From the NCBI GenBank assembly GCA_037178975.1, contig JASJZH010000004.1, positions 9,300,001-9,364,000 of the forward strand: 64,000 bases of DNA, read 5' to 3'. Position numbers and translations under genes: made by a program. This document shows, in pieces, positions 42,340 through 56,223 of the stretch. Source of the stretch: Oscheius tipulae. Lineage: Eukaryota > Nematoda > Chromadorea > Rhabditida > Rhabditidae. The notes under the pieces are model-generated. The model made no database searches and had not been told where the DNA came from. It was given only the letters and a program-made list of their open reading frames with translations. Position 1 is the first letter of the stretch. Each line of letters opens with the position of its first letter.

Positions 42340-45300
42340 CTACATGCTATTGGAGAAAATGGCCTGCGGCCTAGTCTGGAGCAGATTCTGCAATAGATCC
42401 TGGTTCACACCGTCCTTCTGCAGCAGTTGCTGCGTTTTCAGGAGGGAGAAAAGATCAGGGGAGGGAGTCGTGGCCGGCGGGGTGGGGTTGTTTATAGGGA
42501 GCATGGCCAAGAGCTGCTGAAGAGCCTGATTCTGCTGCTGAAGAATGTTATTCTGGAGGATCACCAGCTGTTCAGGGGACAGAACACCAGTGGGAGCTGA
42601 AGTCGCCGGTGGAAAGCTGATCGGCTGTGCCTGAGCAGAAAGAGGAAGGCTGACCGAGGGCATCGGAGCTTGCATGGCCGCGATCGGAAGAGCAGGCATA
42701 CTCATGGGTACGGTGGTCTGAAAAAGGAATGAGTCAGTATGGTTGTTTGATCAGAATAGTCAGTCTGAGTCGGGCACGCGATCAAAGGATCAGACACAGG
42801 CTGTTCGAACAGAACTCTGGTCATAGTCAAGAGGCTCAGGATTGATCTGCCTTAGGAGGGAAGTTCAGAAAAATCAGAAAAGTGGGGATGAATCTCTAGC
42901 TTCCGGAATCTGATCCTATCCGAATCGTAACGTCTAAAAAGATCACTTAAGGACGTAATCAAGAGTATGAGTCAGGTAGTCGATCAAGAAGAATGTTTTC
43001 GCTGCGTGAGTCAGGGTCATACAGAATTAGTAAGACCAAAAGTAATAGGTACTGTTTCGGAAACGATCAGATTTACGGGCGTTTAAAAGTTCAACAGTCT
43101 ACGTCAAGGGACCAAAGATGAGGCCAATTACTGTAGGTACCAGTCAAACAGCTTCCAATACTCACCTTCATGAAGTTCTGCTGATGGTGATGGACAGATA
43201 CCGGAGTTGGGACTGTCATCGGTGTAGGAGCTGTGACTCTAGGCTTCACAGCGATCGGCGAATTGATCTTCATCTCCTGCATATGGTTTTCCATGGGCTG
43301 AGAAGAAACGGGGGTGTCATCCATGACGTCGTGGTCCATCTTCTTCTCCATTTCCTCATCCACAAAAATTCTCATAGCTGGGATCGTCGGCAGGAGGATG
43401 TAGCGTCCCTTCTTTTCTTTGTTGTGCGGTGGTTGCACTTTCGGGAGCTCTTTGGTCTCACCCTGAAAATTGGAGGATAAGTACTGTACCTTTGGATTCA
43501 AACTTAAGAATAGCCTGTTTCTAGACCCTCCGATCTCAAAAATAACTTGTTTACGGGGAGCCGGAGAGTACAAATTTCCGATCTCCCTCCAACAGGACCG
43601 GTCCTCATAATACAGTTTGGTATTTCGATCCTCCCTCGGTACGAGGTTGTTTTCGAAAGAGAGTCTGTCGCAACACCGCTCCGCGTGAACAAAACAACTA
43701 AGGACAAGAGTGAAAACAGTCAGTCACCGATCTCGAAAACAAGAGCAGGAGCGAGCGGTGGACGTTGATTTTTGGTTCGGACCCGGTGAACCCGCATACC
43801 CGGAACCAACTGAATCGTGGTCTCATTGGTTGATAAACAACTCGGGGTGTGGCCAAGAGTTCAACGAGTTCAAGGGAGAGTCAAAAATCGAAAGACACGC
43901 GGGTCGTGTTTCAACATTCTGATGGGAAGCGGGAGAAGGTCAGAAAGCGTGGGTAAATAAAAGGAAAAGGAATTCTGAGCCAAGAGATCACTGTTAAGGG
44001 TTTGAAAGAAATCCGCTCAGACTGTTCATCCTGGTCCAGGTTCAAAGCGTGGGGTTCATTCTGACGTTTCGAAGCGTACTTGAACATGAGACTAATTGTT
44101 TGAGCAGCTGGCAACCAGAAGGAGAAAAATTTTGCTCCGAATAATTAGAAGGAATGGGAATGTACTGGAACCCGAACCCTACTTTGTTCAATGCTGCTTG
44201 TATCATATTCTTACTGGTTTGCTTAGACTTGGTATGTTCTATATGACTGGGATACCGATTCTTGAGGACCGAGAGATGGTACGGGTATGAGCATAGAAAG
44301 TCCAATGCTCTTACGCGATGGTACGAGAGAATTGATATATGCCCGAAAGCTGTTACGGGTGAGACTGTACGACTCAAAAAGATGTCTATAGCCCCAAGGG
44401 ATATGGTGCGGGACAAATAGATGCGACAAACGGATTTTTCAATGTTCTAGGTGAGAAAGTAGTAAAACTTTGTGTAAATACCCTATTTTTGTCATGCCAG
44501 TTTTCTGATATTGTATGTTGTTGATGAACTCACCGGTGCTACAAAGGTATGAGCCCTCTTCCTCATATGACTCTGAACTTCTTCCAAAACCGGCGAAGGA
44601 GCCTTGCCTTCAGCCTCCAGCCTCTTCTTCTCAGCTGCACACTTTGCTTTCCAGATATCGTAGGACATCACGGTCATGGCTCCCAAAGACATGCTGCGGC
44701 CTTCGAGGCCGGTACGGGTACTAGATGCCTGAAAGGAGATAATAAGATCCGAATTGGTGTGGATAGGAGCGAAATGGGGCAGCAAGAGACACCACTGCAG
44801 CACGGAAAGGGCTGCGTGAATGAGTGCCTCGATCTGTGACCACAGGACACGAAAGGGCGGAGCTTGATAGCGGGGATTAATCTTTCCGGGTTGCAAAAGG
44901 GTTCAAATTCCCACAGGGTTCAAGTGAACTGAAGGGACACAAGTTCACACAGGGTAAGAGACAGAGAGTACTACCTGCTCGGAATCCATTGACGACGAGT
45001 GACTGGAACAGGAGCTCATCTTGCGGGACGGTGCTGAAAACATTACATTTTTGTAGTAAAATTTGACAAAATGTGTAAACATGGCCAGTATGCGCCAGAG
45101 GAAAGGGTACAGGGTCTAATAGTGACACTTTGATCACAGACAGTGTTATTATTGTTTTGGGCCAGATGTCCTTTTGGTTGCCAGTAACCATGCGTGTTTT
45201 GTTCTGGACAGTCCCTAAAAGCCCCATTAGACTCTTTCAGGGGCTAATTGTTGGTAAATAGGATCGAAAATGGATCTATGGTACGCGAATTAGGGTGCAT

Positions 45301-48300
45301 CGCGCACCCTTAGTCGATCAGAAATCGCCCATTCTATACGATTCGAAAAATGTAGACAAGGTTATTTGGGTGGGGGAAAATTTGGCTCAAATATCCAAAC
45401 ATGGTGGCTAAAAGTCGCGTCAAAATGTTTGCAATTCGAGAGCAGTCATAGCGATCTCCGACCCAGTAGAATTGTTTGACTTGGGGTAAAAGTCTTGGAA
45501 GGGAACAGAGCTGAGAGAGTACGGGGAGGAAGCTACAGTTCCTCTTATAATCCTCAAGCAACGACAGATCATTAAATTAGCTGAATTCTACGTCGAAGAT
45601 GGACAATTGTGGGTGCATTTGACGCAATACGATGCTGCCTAGCTCATAAATAGGTCAGTAACAACCCTATTTTCGTCTACAGCTGTTGTTCACAAACTCA
45701 AACTGGTGCTTAAGAAGGAATAAAAATAGAAGAACACTTTAAGTGAACACTTAGTGAGCTAGAGGAAGAGTACAGGACTGATAGGATAGGAGGATGACAG
45801 TGTTTTCGCTTTGTGAGGCCAATACACCCTCTCTTTTGGCTGGTCCGCCCCTCCGCTGCACTATAAACAGACCAACAAGAGCAAGATCAGAAAGGACGGC
45901 TGGGAAAGTAGACAACAGGTGAGAGATAGAGATCGGTCAGAGAGATCGGAATAATTTGAGGACAGATTATTAGGTATTTTGGTAGGAGAGAGGTGTTTGG
46001 AGATTCTGTCACTGTTACTGTCACACTACTACTATCTTCCTCCCCGAAATTTAATCTTTTAACGGTTTGCTCAAGGAAAGAGAGTTTAGCAAAGATAGCG
46101 CACACCGCGTGGTGGTGCTCTCCTCCGCCATTTTTTAGTTTGATCAGTCCCCGTGTGCCCCGAGAAGGAGGAAGCTTTAAAGACATTGTTATACAAACCA
46201 ACAGACCGGCACTAAATGAACGTCTCGGCGAACCTTGACTTCTTGGAGGTTTGGACCCGCTGGCAGGGGAGTTCGTCGAGTGAGCGCACTGTCAAAGAGG
46301 GGGCCTGTTGCGATAGTAAACTGGCGGCGATCTCTGTTGCAGCTTCTAGCAACAGCAAATATTTTTTGGCGGGTGAGTTCAAAAAGTTTGTAGTGTCTGG
46401 ATCATACTGTAAGTACGAGAGAGAAACAAGACTGTCTGGATCAGAACCACTGATCCGGACCCACCCAGAGAGTGGGATAATCCTTGAGAATGGCGTTTGG
46501 AGGATGATCCTTTTCTGGAAGCTACCCACACCTATTCAAAGAGCCTATTGTTCTTGAACTAACAGAAAAAATGTCTCCATGTGAATTGCATGAAATGAAT
46601 AGACTACAAAGAGCTTTAATTAATCCTTTCCCTCGTTCTCAGATACTTTCTGTCGTTCTCAATACGAAAGCCAGATCATTAATCTGCTCAAAGATCCCTG
46701 TTTTTGCGCTTTTCCTCAAGATTCAAGCACGAAGTAGAAGAGGAACAGGAACTACTATTCCGTAGTATGAGATCAGCTTCCCTGCTTTCCAGTGACTCAT
46801 AATGCCGAGCGCGCGGGGCTTTCTCTTCAAATTACTAATTTGGTCTCATATGTTCAGGCGCGATCCAAGATCAAAAGACAAATCTGAGCCAGCTAGCCAA
46901 AAGTTCAAAAGAACTCCCATCTACATAGGCTCTTAATGACGAAGAAACGAGTAGAACATTGGGAAAAGACAGATGGGCGGGTGTGTTCTCCTACATTAGT
47001 CACAGGCAGATTAGCGACCGAAAGAGGCATCAAAAACCAAGAGGAAGTGTTGCCTTGTTTAGGGAGCAATCGGGGATAACGAATAGGGGCCTGAAACTGG
47101 CTGCCAGTTGACTGTTATGGGAAGGGGAATCCCCTAGTTTATTTTGGATAGAAAACTAAACTCTAGAGGTACACAAAAATGACGTCCAGTCTTCCTAGTC
47201 TCCCGATTTGCCAAAAGGAACTGTAAGTGTTTTCCTCAGCCTCACTAGGTCTTTCCCAATCACATGTTGCGTTTTTGTCTCGCAGTGAGAGTCCAAGGAG
47301 AGAGGTAGACAGTCAACAAAAGTCAATAGTTTAAGTTTGCCAAACATTTTACTCTTTTAATTTCAGAACACGGTGCACTAATGTATGCTCTCGTTGAACT
47401 TTTTGCTCTCTTCTTCTCAGTCAGTCTAGGAGAGGAAGTAGCCTGCTAAAGAGAGTGGTCTCAGGCATATTGCGAGAAGAGCTCATTCAGAGCAAAGAAT
47501 GGTTCAAAGAGATCACTGTCAGCCATGGGAACAAGAACAAAGGGTTGTAATAGACTGGGAGCAGAAGCCAGAGTGCCTAAGAAAATATTAAAATCTAAGG
47601 AGAGCCCTTTCGAAAAATCCAGACTGTAATTTTAACTTGAATCCCTGTCTTCGGATATAATTTTCACAGTATTTTCCGTTTCAGGTATGATGAATCCGCT
47701 GAAATACTGAGAAGACCGGTGAATGGTCCGCTACTTGAAACAACTGTATGAATCCAAAAACATTCCAGTTTTATACAACATTATGGTTCTGTTTCCGGGT
47801 TATGCCAAAAACGACTTTAGGACTAGGGGACCGCATTTTTTTCGTACAACTGTATGTTAAGAGTATTAGTGGTACCTTACGAAACGAGTTTGACACAGGA
47901 AAAACGCTTACCTTGATCATGATCAGTTTCCCTCTCTCTTCTTCTCTGTTCCGTCAACATGGCAGCCAGTTCCAGCTTCTCCTTGTTCCTCTTATTAAAA
48001 GATTTCAGTCTTTTCTGATTTAGGCGCTCGCACTGAAAATGTATTCTTTGACCTCCATCATAGATCCCGCGCTATCTGATCTTTCCTCCCAACCCGCAGT
48101 GAATATCAGATGACTCAGTTAGACTAAGCAAAGGGGACCGAAGGAACCAAATCGTCTAGTCTAAGTCAACAGGGCAACATTCCGATGTGTTGTTTATATG
48201 TAAGCTCTGGTCATCCAGAGGGAGAATTGTTTTGGCTGCTTGAAGAGGATCAAACCCCAATTGGTCCCTCCTGGCTATTTTAGGGATTCGTAAAGAGCCA

Positions 48301-48961
48301 GGGAAAGGACTACTTAGGAGTTCATAAGAGGAGCGGCTGTTGAGCAAATCTGTACTTTTAAAAACCTGTAGAAACATTTAACTTGCCTTATTGAGGCAAA
48401 ATAAAGTCACTTATCCAAGTACTAACCGGACCCAACGTTGCTTGACTTGCCAGAGCGGACAAGAAAGAAAGGGGCTCCATAAGCTTCACCTATAGTATAA
48501 GGGAAGAACAAAATGATACGGGAGTGACTCTCAAGGGCTGCAAGAAACTTTGAAGACAGTTGCCCGCTCATCGAAAATTTTGCAAAACTTGGGTTCCTGT
48601 AAGTGAAAAGCGTTCTCATTAGTATAGTTCTGAGTGGGATCGTGGTATGTACTCAAAACCCTAATTTAATCATAGTTAAGCGTTCGACCCTGGTCGCGCT
48701 ATGGTTCAATCCTTCACCGGGTACCCAGTTTCTAAGTCTCTCCCCGAAACTTACCGATCTGCACGTGCACAGGATGTACGGGCAACTCGGGGCATGGTTC
48801 TTGAGGATGACCTTCTCTCCATGACCCTCACACTTCCTACAGTACAGAACACGACCATTCCTCGGGCTCCCGGTCATCCTTGGCGAGTTGGGTCCACTGC
48901 TGGTGGCCATGCTCTCATCCTCGTCGATTGTGACAATCTCGTGGGGACTCATTTGTGTCAT
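42340..48961 (-). CDS. DM-domain (doublesex/mab-3 related) transcription factor, 418 aa
   Basis: DM proteins bind DNA through an intertwined zinc module and direct sexual and neuronal differentiation. Exons 48961-48755, 48032-47912, 45033-44975, 44728-44534, 43462-43166 and 42717-42340 join in phase to 418 codons. The DM domain, residues about 36-85, reads YCRKCEGHGEKVILKNHAPS then CPYILCTCRSC, with the two CC/HC zinc sites; an intron splits it after CTCRS. A basic helix (RLNQKRLKSFNKRNKEKLEL) follows. The C-terminal half is rich in Pro, Met and Gln, with ILQQQNQALQQLLAML near the end, typical of an activation or dimer region. An acceptor TTTTCTTTCAG 12 bases before the ATG implies a 5' exon or spliced leader. 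The 2.9-kb intron 2 and 5'-flanking desert suggest complex regulation. The orthologue is not identified. Confidence 0.85.
45034..47911. other. 2.9-kb second intron of the DM gene
   Basis: By far the longest intron of the window; all others are under 1.3 kb and most under 50 bp. It holds no recognised gene. It could carry enhancers; nothing in the sequence proves that. Confidence 0.6.
48411..48464 (-). ncRNA. 5S-rRNA-derived fragment 1 (inside DM intron 1)
   Basis: The minus strand reads GTCCGCTCTGGCAAGTCAAG then CAACGTTGGGTCC and GGTTAGTACTTGGAT, closely following the middle of nematode 5S rRNA including the internal promoter boxes A and C. The first 30 and the last 25 or so bases of 5S are missing, so it is not a functional 5S gene. 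Confidence 0.65.
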
Positions 48962-51119
48962 TGAGTTATTTTCTGAAAGAAAATTTGTTGCGATAAAGGT
49001 ACCTTTAGCAAGAGAGAACGAGAGATTACGGTAGCGGATTGGAGCAAAAAAGACACAGCGTAGACTGGCTTCTAGGAGGAGAAAGACCAAGAGTTCGGGT
49101 CTCTAGGATACCCAGAGTTTTTTCCGAGAACATTAGGGTGTACACGTGGCTGCCAGGCTAGAGATAGAGAAGAGCAAAGGTTCGTCACGCTCTTAGAAAG
49201 TCAACGATACAGAAACGATATAGCCGTAGTCAAAAAGTTTATGGAAACCCGTAAATCCTCAACCGTAAGATAGACTCAGCACAATAACATGATTCTTTAG
49301 AAATTCGAAACTATGAAAGTTGCCCTTACTGTTAAGCCAGTTTCCGGATTTTTTCTTCTACACTCTCTTTGACTGTTCGCGAAACGCTTCTCACAAAGAA
49401 GAGACAGGCCCTGAGATCAAACGTCTAAAGCTACTGTACATGCGACCACTCTAAGAGCGCCGCTGAAGGGGAATTTACGACTCCTGGGGCCAAAATTTGT
49501 CCAAAGTTGCTACGTAGAATGTAAACAGGAGACGGTACAAGAGAGTAGGACAATAGGAAGAGGTTTGGGGAAAACGCAAGGGAAGTCCAATGATCAGGAC
49601 TGTGGAAGAAGTGATGGGACAACAAATAATGAGGTGGGATCACGTGGTAGAGAACTTTTGATCTGAATTGCAAAGGGTCAGAGAGACAGAAAGACCCAAC
49701 AAGTCAGCCTCTTACTACTGAACTGAACCCATGATCTTTTGCTCCTACAGTCCTCCTCCTCCAAAAGAGTCACAAGACGTACTCTCTGTTATTCCGGCGC
49801 AAAACAAGGCCTGTTTATAGGGTGTCCTGTATTGGGGAAGACCCTTTGCACTGACCGTCTTGGACTGTGGGGCTCCCTCTAATTCGAGCATGGTTAACAG
49901 AAATAACAATTTTGTAATAAGCGTGTATGTGCGAATGGTAACATTCAGCACCGATCGTCGAGTCCACATTCAGTTTGACGCTGCAGCTATCCCAACAAAA
50001 AGACTACGGATAGAGAGAAAGGACATTGGGCCTATTCAAATACAGAAAGGCATTTGTTTCATCTCTCATTAGTGCTTGTCAGGATAGAGACAAGACCATA
50101 ATGAGAGAGCGAGTCGAACTACATTGTGATTGTACGCGACAGGAGAGATCAGTTTCATTCGTACCGATTGTAGTATAATGGCTTTTGGTCATTAGAGTCT
50201 CACGAAAAGTGATGAATAGGCCTCGGTTGTACTGTTAATCTACAACTTTGCAAAGCAATGCTGTGAAATCCTCAGAGTTTCTTAAATTTGGCGGATGTTT
50301 GGTCTCAAATTTATGAAAGTTATGGCCAAATCTACTCATTAAAGGCTAAACAATGAGACTAGAAAAGCCTAGGATGCCCTTTTTCAAGCGGCACTGCTCG
50401 GTGCTTAGCTGACCACACTGACAATGACAACCCATAATTTGTCCAGTCTCGCCACATGACCGCTACATTTCATGGACTAAGATTTGCAAAAAGTGAATTT
50501 TTGACCCGTCAGTCGTCTCTGTACTTCGTTGGTGCCAAAATAAAACGAGAGCTATAAATTCGTTCTGCAGTTTTTCCGGCCGATGGTCGCTGTACAACAG
50601 CTTTAGACGTTTGATCTCGTGTTAATGGCTCTGTCCGGTGGAAGCGTTCTAATGAGGGGACTATTCTCAGGGATCTTGTCCCAAAATGTTGGCTCTACGT
50701 TCAGTTAGTCAGACTGTCCCTTACCTGGTACGAAGTCTCAAAGTCCCGCAGCAAAACTATCTACGGAAAACGGATGGTATCTGTGTTATCAAAAATCCAG
50801 ACTGACCTTGTTTTGCACAGCGAGATCTCTCTCGTACACATCTCAATGTCTGTTCATAATTCGCGTCTATTCAGCGAGCCCAGTATACAAAACAAGTCAG
50901 TTCAAAGGCGATCTATGCAACTACAGACGCACTCTTTTGGACAAACACATTTTCCTGTTAAGCGCCTGTCAGAAGCAGAGAACACTCTTCTTGGACAAAA
51001 GAACTCCTGTACCTTGTACCCCTTTGGCGGACTTGTCTTGTACAAACAAACAAGTAGACACGCAAGAAGTCGCTCCCTACAGAAAATGATCTGACTGAAC
51101 CCGATAGATGAGTCCGATT

Positions 51120-51148
51120 AGAGAAGAGAAGAGAGAGAGAGAGAGACG
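51120..51148. repeat. GA-rich microsatellite
   Basis: GAGAAGAGAAG followed by about eight GA units. Confidence 0.85.
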
Positions 51149-52495
51149 GAACATTGAGAAGAGAGACAGATCGTAAACTAGATCACCTCGGGCGATAACG
51201 GGGCACATTAAAGCCATCGAAAATCACAATGAACATTTGCAAACATAGCTTAATACTTATACTGTGTACTGTCGTGCATGCCATTAATCTCGGAGTCACA
51301 GTACGACCAGTTGCTATTTTGGTACGCTCTGTCTCTCTCGATCCCTGTATAGAGAGCACACTAAAAACGGGGCAATGTAACTATTTTTCAAGTTTTGAAC
51401 CTTGAATAACAATCGGCCGTAGATAACACTCTATGCGCGCTTCAAAATATAGAGACAGAGTTCGCGTGATTGTGACGTAACGGAACTGTATTCTCTCAGT
51501 CGGTCGCTCGATCAGCGCCCAAAACGGGCACAGGCCTGGGCGCGAAGTTCACAATTGTAGGAAAATGTACACGGAGAATGGACATGATCTATGCTGCCAT
51601 TTTGCGATACAGGAAGAGCACAAGAGGGACCGACTGTACCAATTTGTTACAGGGTTGATGATGGCGAAAGTGCGCGTGGTTACTGTACGCTCATCTTTGA
51701 AAGGTACCAGATTATAGATTCCGGATGGATATGATATTAAAACAAACCATATCAGTAAAAACAGTGCTTGGAAGTTTGAACCTCATTTGAAGGGATATCT
51801 TATGCCACAGTAACAGATAACCTGCAAAAAGTTGCTGCACGAACTGTCAATCACTTGCAAGATTTGAGCGTCTTATATGTATAGTTTAGGACAGATATAG
51901 CTTTTCCATTAACGGGCAGTCGATTAGCAGGATACGGTAGCTTAACACACACGTCAGAGAGAATTTGGGCAGAAGATAGTGGTGGGGCTTTAAGGTATGC
52001 TTTGGTGCTAAGCTAAGAATAGGCCAAAGAAGTAGGATACAGTTTGATCCAATTTTGAACAAGGAGTGAATACAGTAACAGTGAGTATTCTTGTACTATT
52101 GCGTAATTTTACACCACACAAGCCCTCGCTGAAACTGAGTTTCGTTATTGTTTTCAAACTGAACCCCTGGTTTCATCGAAAAAGTGGGAAAAGCATGGTG
52201 TTTACAGAGATAGTAGTGGTTACTTTTTAGGCCGTGCTTATGCAAGATTACTGTTTCACAGAGTTCAATCAACAGGGTGCAAACAACTGCTGACAGTAAT
52301 TCTTCGTCTTTTAGGTTTTTCTGACTTGTGTTTTGTAGCCAAGTCGGATTAAACCAGGAGCAATTGAACAAGACACACAAACTTTAAGGTCATAGGATGA
52401 ATATGTAGGTAAATAAAGATTACTGTAAGCTTATAAATAGAGGAGCATTTGAAATGTTTGTAGCCCGGGAAGGACGAAAGCAGAAAGAACTAAAA

Positions 52496-52553
52496 TCTCC
52501 GATCTAAGTACAAACCGGGTCCAACTTTGCTTGACTTACGAGATGGGATAGGA
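52496..52553 (-). ncRNA. 5S-rRNA-derived fragment 2
   Basis: The minus strand keeps GTAAGTCAAGCAAAGTTGG, then CCCGGTTTGTACTTAGATCG and GAGA, the same part of 5S as fragment 1 but more diverged. The flanks do not continue the 5S sequence. Confidence 0.6.
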
Positions 52554-55500
52554 CCTGAAGCTGGAAAAGGGAGCTAGTGGTTTGAAAGGTGAAACAAAAC
52601 TCTACGACTGCGACTCTCCGAATTTCAAATGATTCAAGGTATGTGGAATAGGATATCTAGGACCGGTAGCCAAGGCCTCGAAAAGCCAAAAGCTGACCAC
52701 CAAGAGATCAAACATTAAGCATTGAAACTGTGCGCCTCTAAAAGACAGCCGCATGCGACCGCCGGCGACCAAATAGTGACGACTGGGCCCCGTGAGATGG
52801 AAAGGAGAGAGGGGCTGTCCCCGCAGGTTGCGTGTTTGATTTTGTGATCTACGGGTCTCTCCCCGCCTCTATTGCCGGCGTCGTCTTTCGGCCCCCCGAC
52901 CATGGCGACCAACAAATGCAGAAAGAGAGAGATGGTTTAGGACACGTGGCCGATACCCCACGCCCACTGTGGCAGCAGCGCAAACATGAAACAGTCCGCA
53001 TGTAGACTAGATATATCTGGCTTTCAGCCCACACCTGTTTACCAGTCAAATGTTGTCAAAAGCGTCCATAGGCTGGATTAGTTCAAGAGTGCAATGAGAA
53101 CAGCCACCGGGATTTGCAAAAAGCGATTGAGGCAAAGATCACAGATACAGCCTCGTAGAAAGGCATTAACTAAAAATAGAATCGGCAAAGCAATTATAGG
53201 CGCAAAAGAGTGGTATGGATTAGAGAGAATGATGCAAAACTGGAAATGAGTCATATGAATTATTGTAGGACAGGTTTAGAGGTTGCGAGCGTGAAAAGCT
53301 GGAGTTTAGCCGTTGGAACCATACAACAGGTATGGCTCCCTCCTCGTACGACAATGCTAAGATACCTAGTTACTTTTCAAGAGAGCTTTATCGTATTTTG
53401 CACATTTTAGATCTCGCAGTCTTTTAAGAAAGTTATCCAGCTTTTGCACTTGTCATGAGCATTGCAGACAGAAATGGGCAGTTTCGGACAGGTTACGATG
53501 TCCGAGAGCTGCAAAAACATCAAAGATTGCAGTATGAAGGACCGAAACACCGTCAGTTAATCAAGCAATGCAGCTGCACACCATACTTTTAAAAGTTCGT
53601 GACCCTACCGCTTACGCAATCTACCATTAATTGAATTGAATTCTCGCTCAGTCTATGTCTACCAGAGAGTTAAACTTCGAAGTACGAACAGGTGAAACTG
53701 CCTCTTTCGTTTTAACCCCTATGAACTGACGGCGGAACCCAACAAATATTGTAAATTAACGATCAGTGTCTAGGCACAAACAACCCGGGCATTCCTCAAT
53801 TTTTCTTTTTGCTCTTTTGGACCCGAACGAGGCTCTACGGGTTAGACTTTCAGCTTTGGTACAAACTGCTAGACTTGTACCGCCTAGTGGAGCCTAATTG
53901 GACACGGGAACTCTTGTACACGCTCTCTGCTCCAAGGAATCAAGTTCGGAAGTTCGGGACAAAGTCAACTGCACTCTTGTACCCAAATAATCCCAAGAAC
54001 CGAGAATGTGTTCTAAAACTGGTAGCAAACACTGCCAATCTGGCAAACATGAGTGATAAGTTGTTGTGTTGTTCTCGAAGAGCGGGAGACTGCTGAGCAC
54101 CCGGCAAAGTGACACACACATTTCATCTAGCTGATCAGAGGGCAGAATGTATCTTTGGCTCTTCCTCCCTTCTGCAACATTTCATCATGATTACAAAGGA
54201 CACAGGGGAGGTGACTTTTGGGGTTTGCCTAGGCTTCCTAATAGTTATAGGCGTCCTCCGGAAGAAAGTAGTCTGTCAGTTTGGGTTTGTAGAGGACTTG
54301 CGTATTACTGTATGAGCCAGTGTACATTCGAACTATGGTTCGGGTTCATACAAATAGAAGTCAATGAACATCCGACTGTACAATAACATCCTAACGTTAA
54401 CTTTCGGCGAAATATCAATTCTATTATCTAGCCCTGACAGCTTCTAGTCACTGGTCTGGTGTTCGATGGGCACTTTTAGAACCAAGTTTGTATAAGCACA
54501 TCTTCGGGAGAATGTTCCCAAACTCCCCCTTCAAAGAGAGCCTTCGCAGTTTGATCCCATTCTCTCCTTTCCACTTAAAAAAGTGCGATGTGTCTTTTAA
54601 AGCCGTTCCGGGATCCCATTATTCAAAATCGCCACCAGACAGTCCGAACCCGTCCAGGCGAACTTTCCCGATGAAGGCCCAGACCACAGAGAATGATCGA
54701 TTATTTTGATTGGGGTCAAGCTAGGGGAACCTGTTTCCTGTGTACTGACGGTATTCCCTGACATATAGAAGATTATACTCCTGATCGATGCTACAACCTT
54801 GAAAAGTCAGCCCGTACGTACACAAATAGTGTACGTTCCAGACAATTCAACTCGATCTCGATGTGCTTTGTGTTCTCAATGGTTCGGGGGAGAGGAGGAA
54901 GATGCAAAGATCAATCATATAGAAGCAGATTTCTGAGCTCTATTCTAGCCGGGAGAGCCCTGTAATTGGACACCCCATGACCAGAAATAATGTAGTTCCC
55001 AGTACTAATCATCCGCTCTGCAGAGAGAGGAGAGAATTGATCTCATGATCACTGTGTGCAACTGGGAAAGAGAGATTAGAAAGTGTGTGAGCTCTTAAGA
55101 TGATCACGTAGGCAAGAGAACAGAAAGCAGAGAACGGACTCGCCTAGAGGGGAGAAAGATGTAAGTATAAGGTGGAAAGAGACAAGAAATGGTTGCAAAT
55201 GAAGGCAGAACCGCATCACCTCCATCAAGGTCAAGATTTCAGTGAATCTCTGAAACCATCTGACAATTTGATCTTTAAAAATTTCAGCGGTCAAACGAGA
55301 GACTAAACAATAGATGATTGATATAAACGCCCACACACGACTTGCTAAAGTCCGCTTCTTGAAGAATTGTTCGCTTATCACCATCCAGTTCAAAAGATGG
55401 TCGAATTGCCACTACTTGATACGTACTCTCGACTCCTCACAAAGAGTTGAAAATTCATAGTCGTAATGTCAAAGTTAACATCCGCGCGCGCAAACAAGGC

Positions 55501-56164
55501 CATCGAAATTCAAAGAGTCATGTTTTTGATCATTAGTCTGGTATTTCCGCGGCGGCGACACGTGACTTTTGATGCAGTCCCGAAAAAAAAATTTTGCACA
55601 GAGTGATTTTCGTTGAAAGACTATTGGGGGAACTGAACCAAAAACAAGAGATTACGATAAGATCATGCGGAAAGGAACCATCTGAAGAAAAAACAGGGGG
55701 TGCTTCCATTCTTTAAAAAGTCTTCGCCGTGGGAGGGAGGAAGAAAGAGCAGACTAGAAACTTCGTCGCAAAGACCAACGGCATTTTCAGTCGCTCGGAG
55801 AACGAGGGGCGCCTCTTTTGCAAAACTAGCAAACAAAAGAGAGAAGAGAGGCGCCGGCAGCTGCATCCACTCGAAAAGCCACTTTTTTCAGAGAACGAGG
55901 CGGAAATATAAATGTTTTAATGGTCCCGGAGATATGTCTGCGAGAATGGATTAGCTTGGGATCTCGGGATGGGAAGAACGGGATTGGAACTTTTGAACAG
56001 GAGGTTTATCCCAAGTGGCTCCTAATCGAGATATAGCTGGAGCGGGAGTGCGAAAAATGAACCGTTGATGGAACTATAATTTTGACCCTCAAAGAATGGC
56101 AAAGAGGTACGGGTGGGGTCCTTTGAACCAGAGAAAGTCTAGCCTTTAAAGCTATCAAGGAAAA

Positions 56165-56223
56165 CTCTCCGATCCAAGTACTATCCGGGGCCAACGTTGA
56201 TTGACCTGCCACATCGGACAGGA
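56165..56223 (-). ncRNA. 5S-rRNA-derived fragment 3
   Basis: The best-preserved of the three copies: CCTGTCCGATGTGGCAGGTC, then AATCAACGTTGGCCCCGG and ATAGTACTTGGATCGGAGAG on the minus strand. It covers about the middle 58 bases of 5S and ends at the same point as fragment 2. Confidence 0.7.

Noticed and set aside
42100-42396. Plus-strand open frame with Arg/Glu runs
   Set aside because: Produced by the AG microsatellite and antisense to the last DM-gene exon.
47912-48032. Apparent frameshift in the second DM exon
   Set aside because: A recount of the bases (CAGAGAAGAAGAGAGAGG) showed the exon is open and in phase; there is no lesion.
52096-52380. 94-codon minus-strand open frame upstream of the DM gene
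   Set aside because: No recognisable domain, signal or splice chain.
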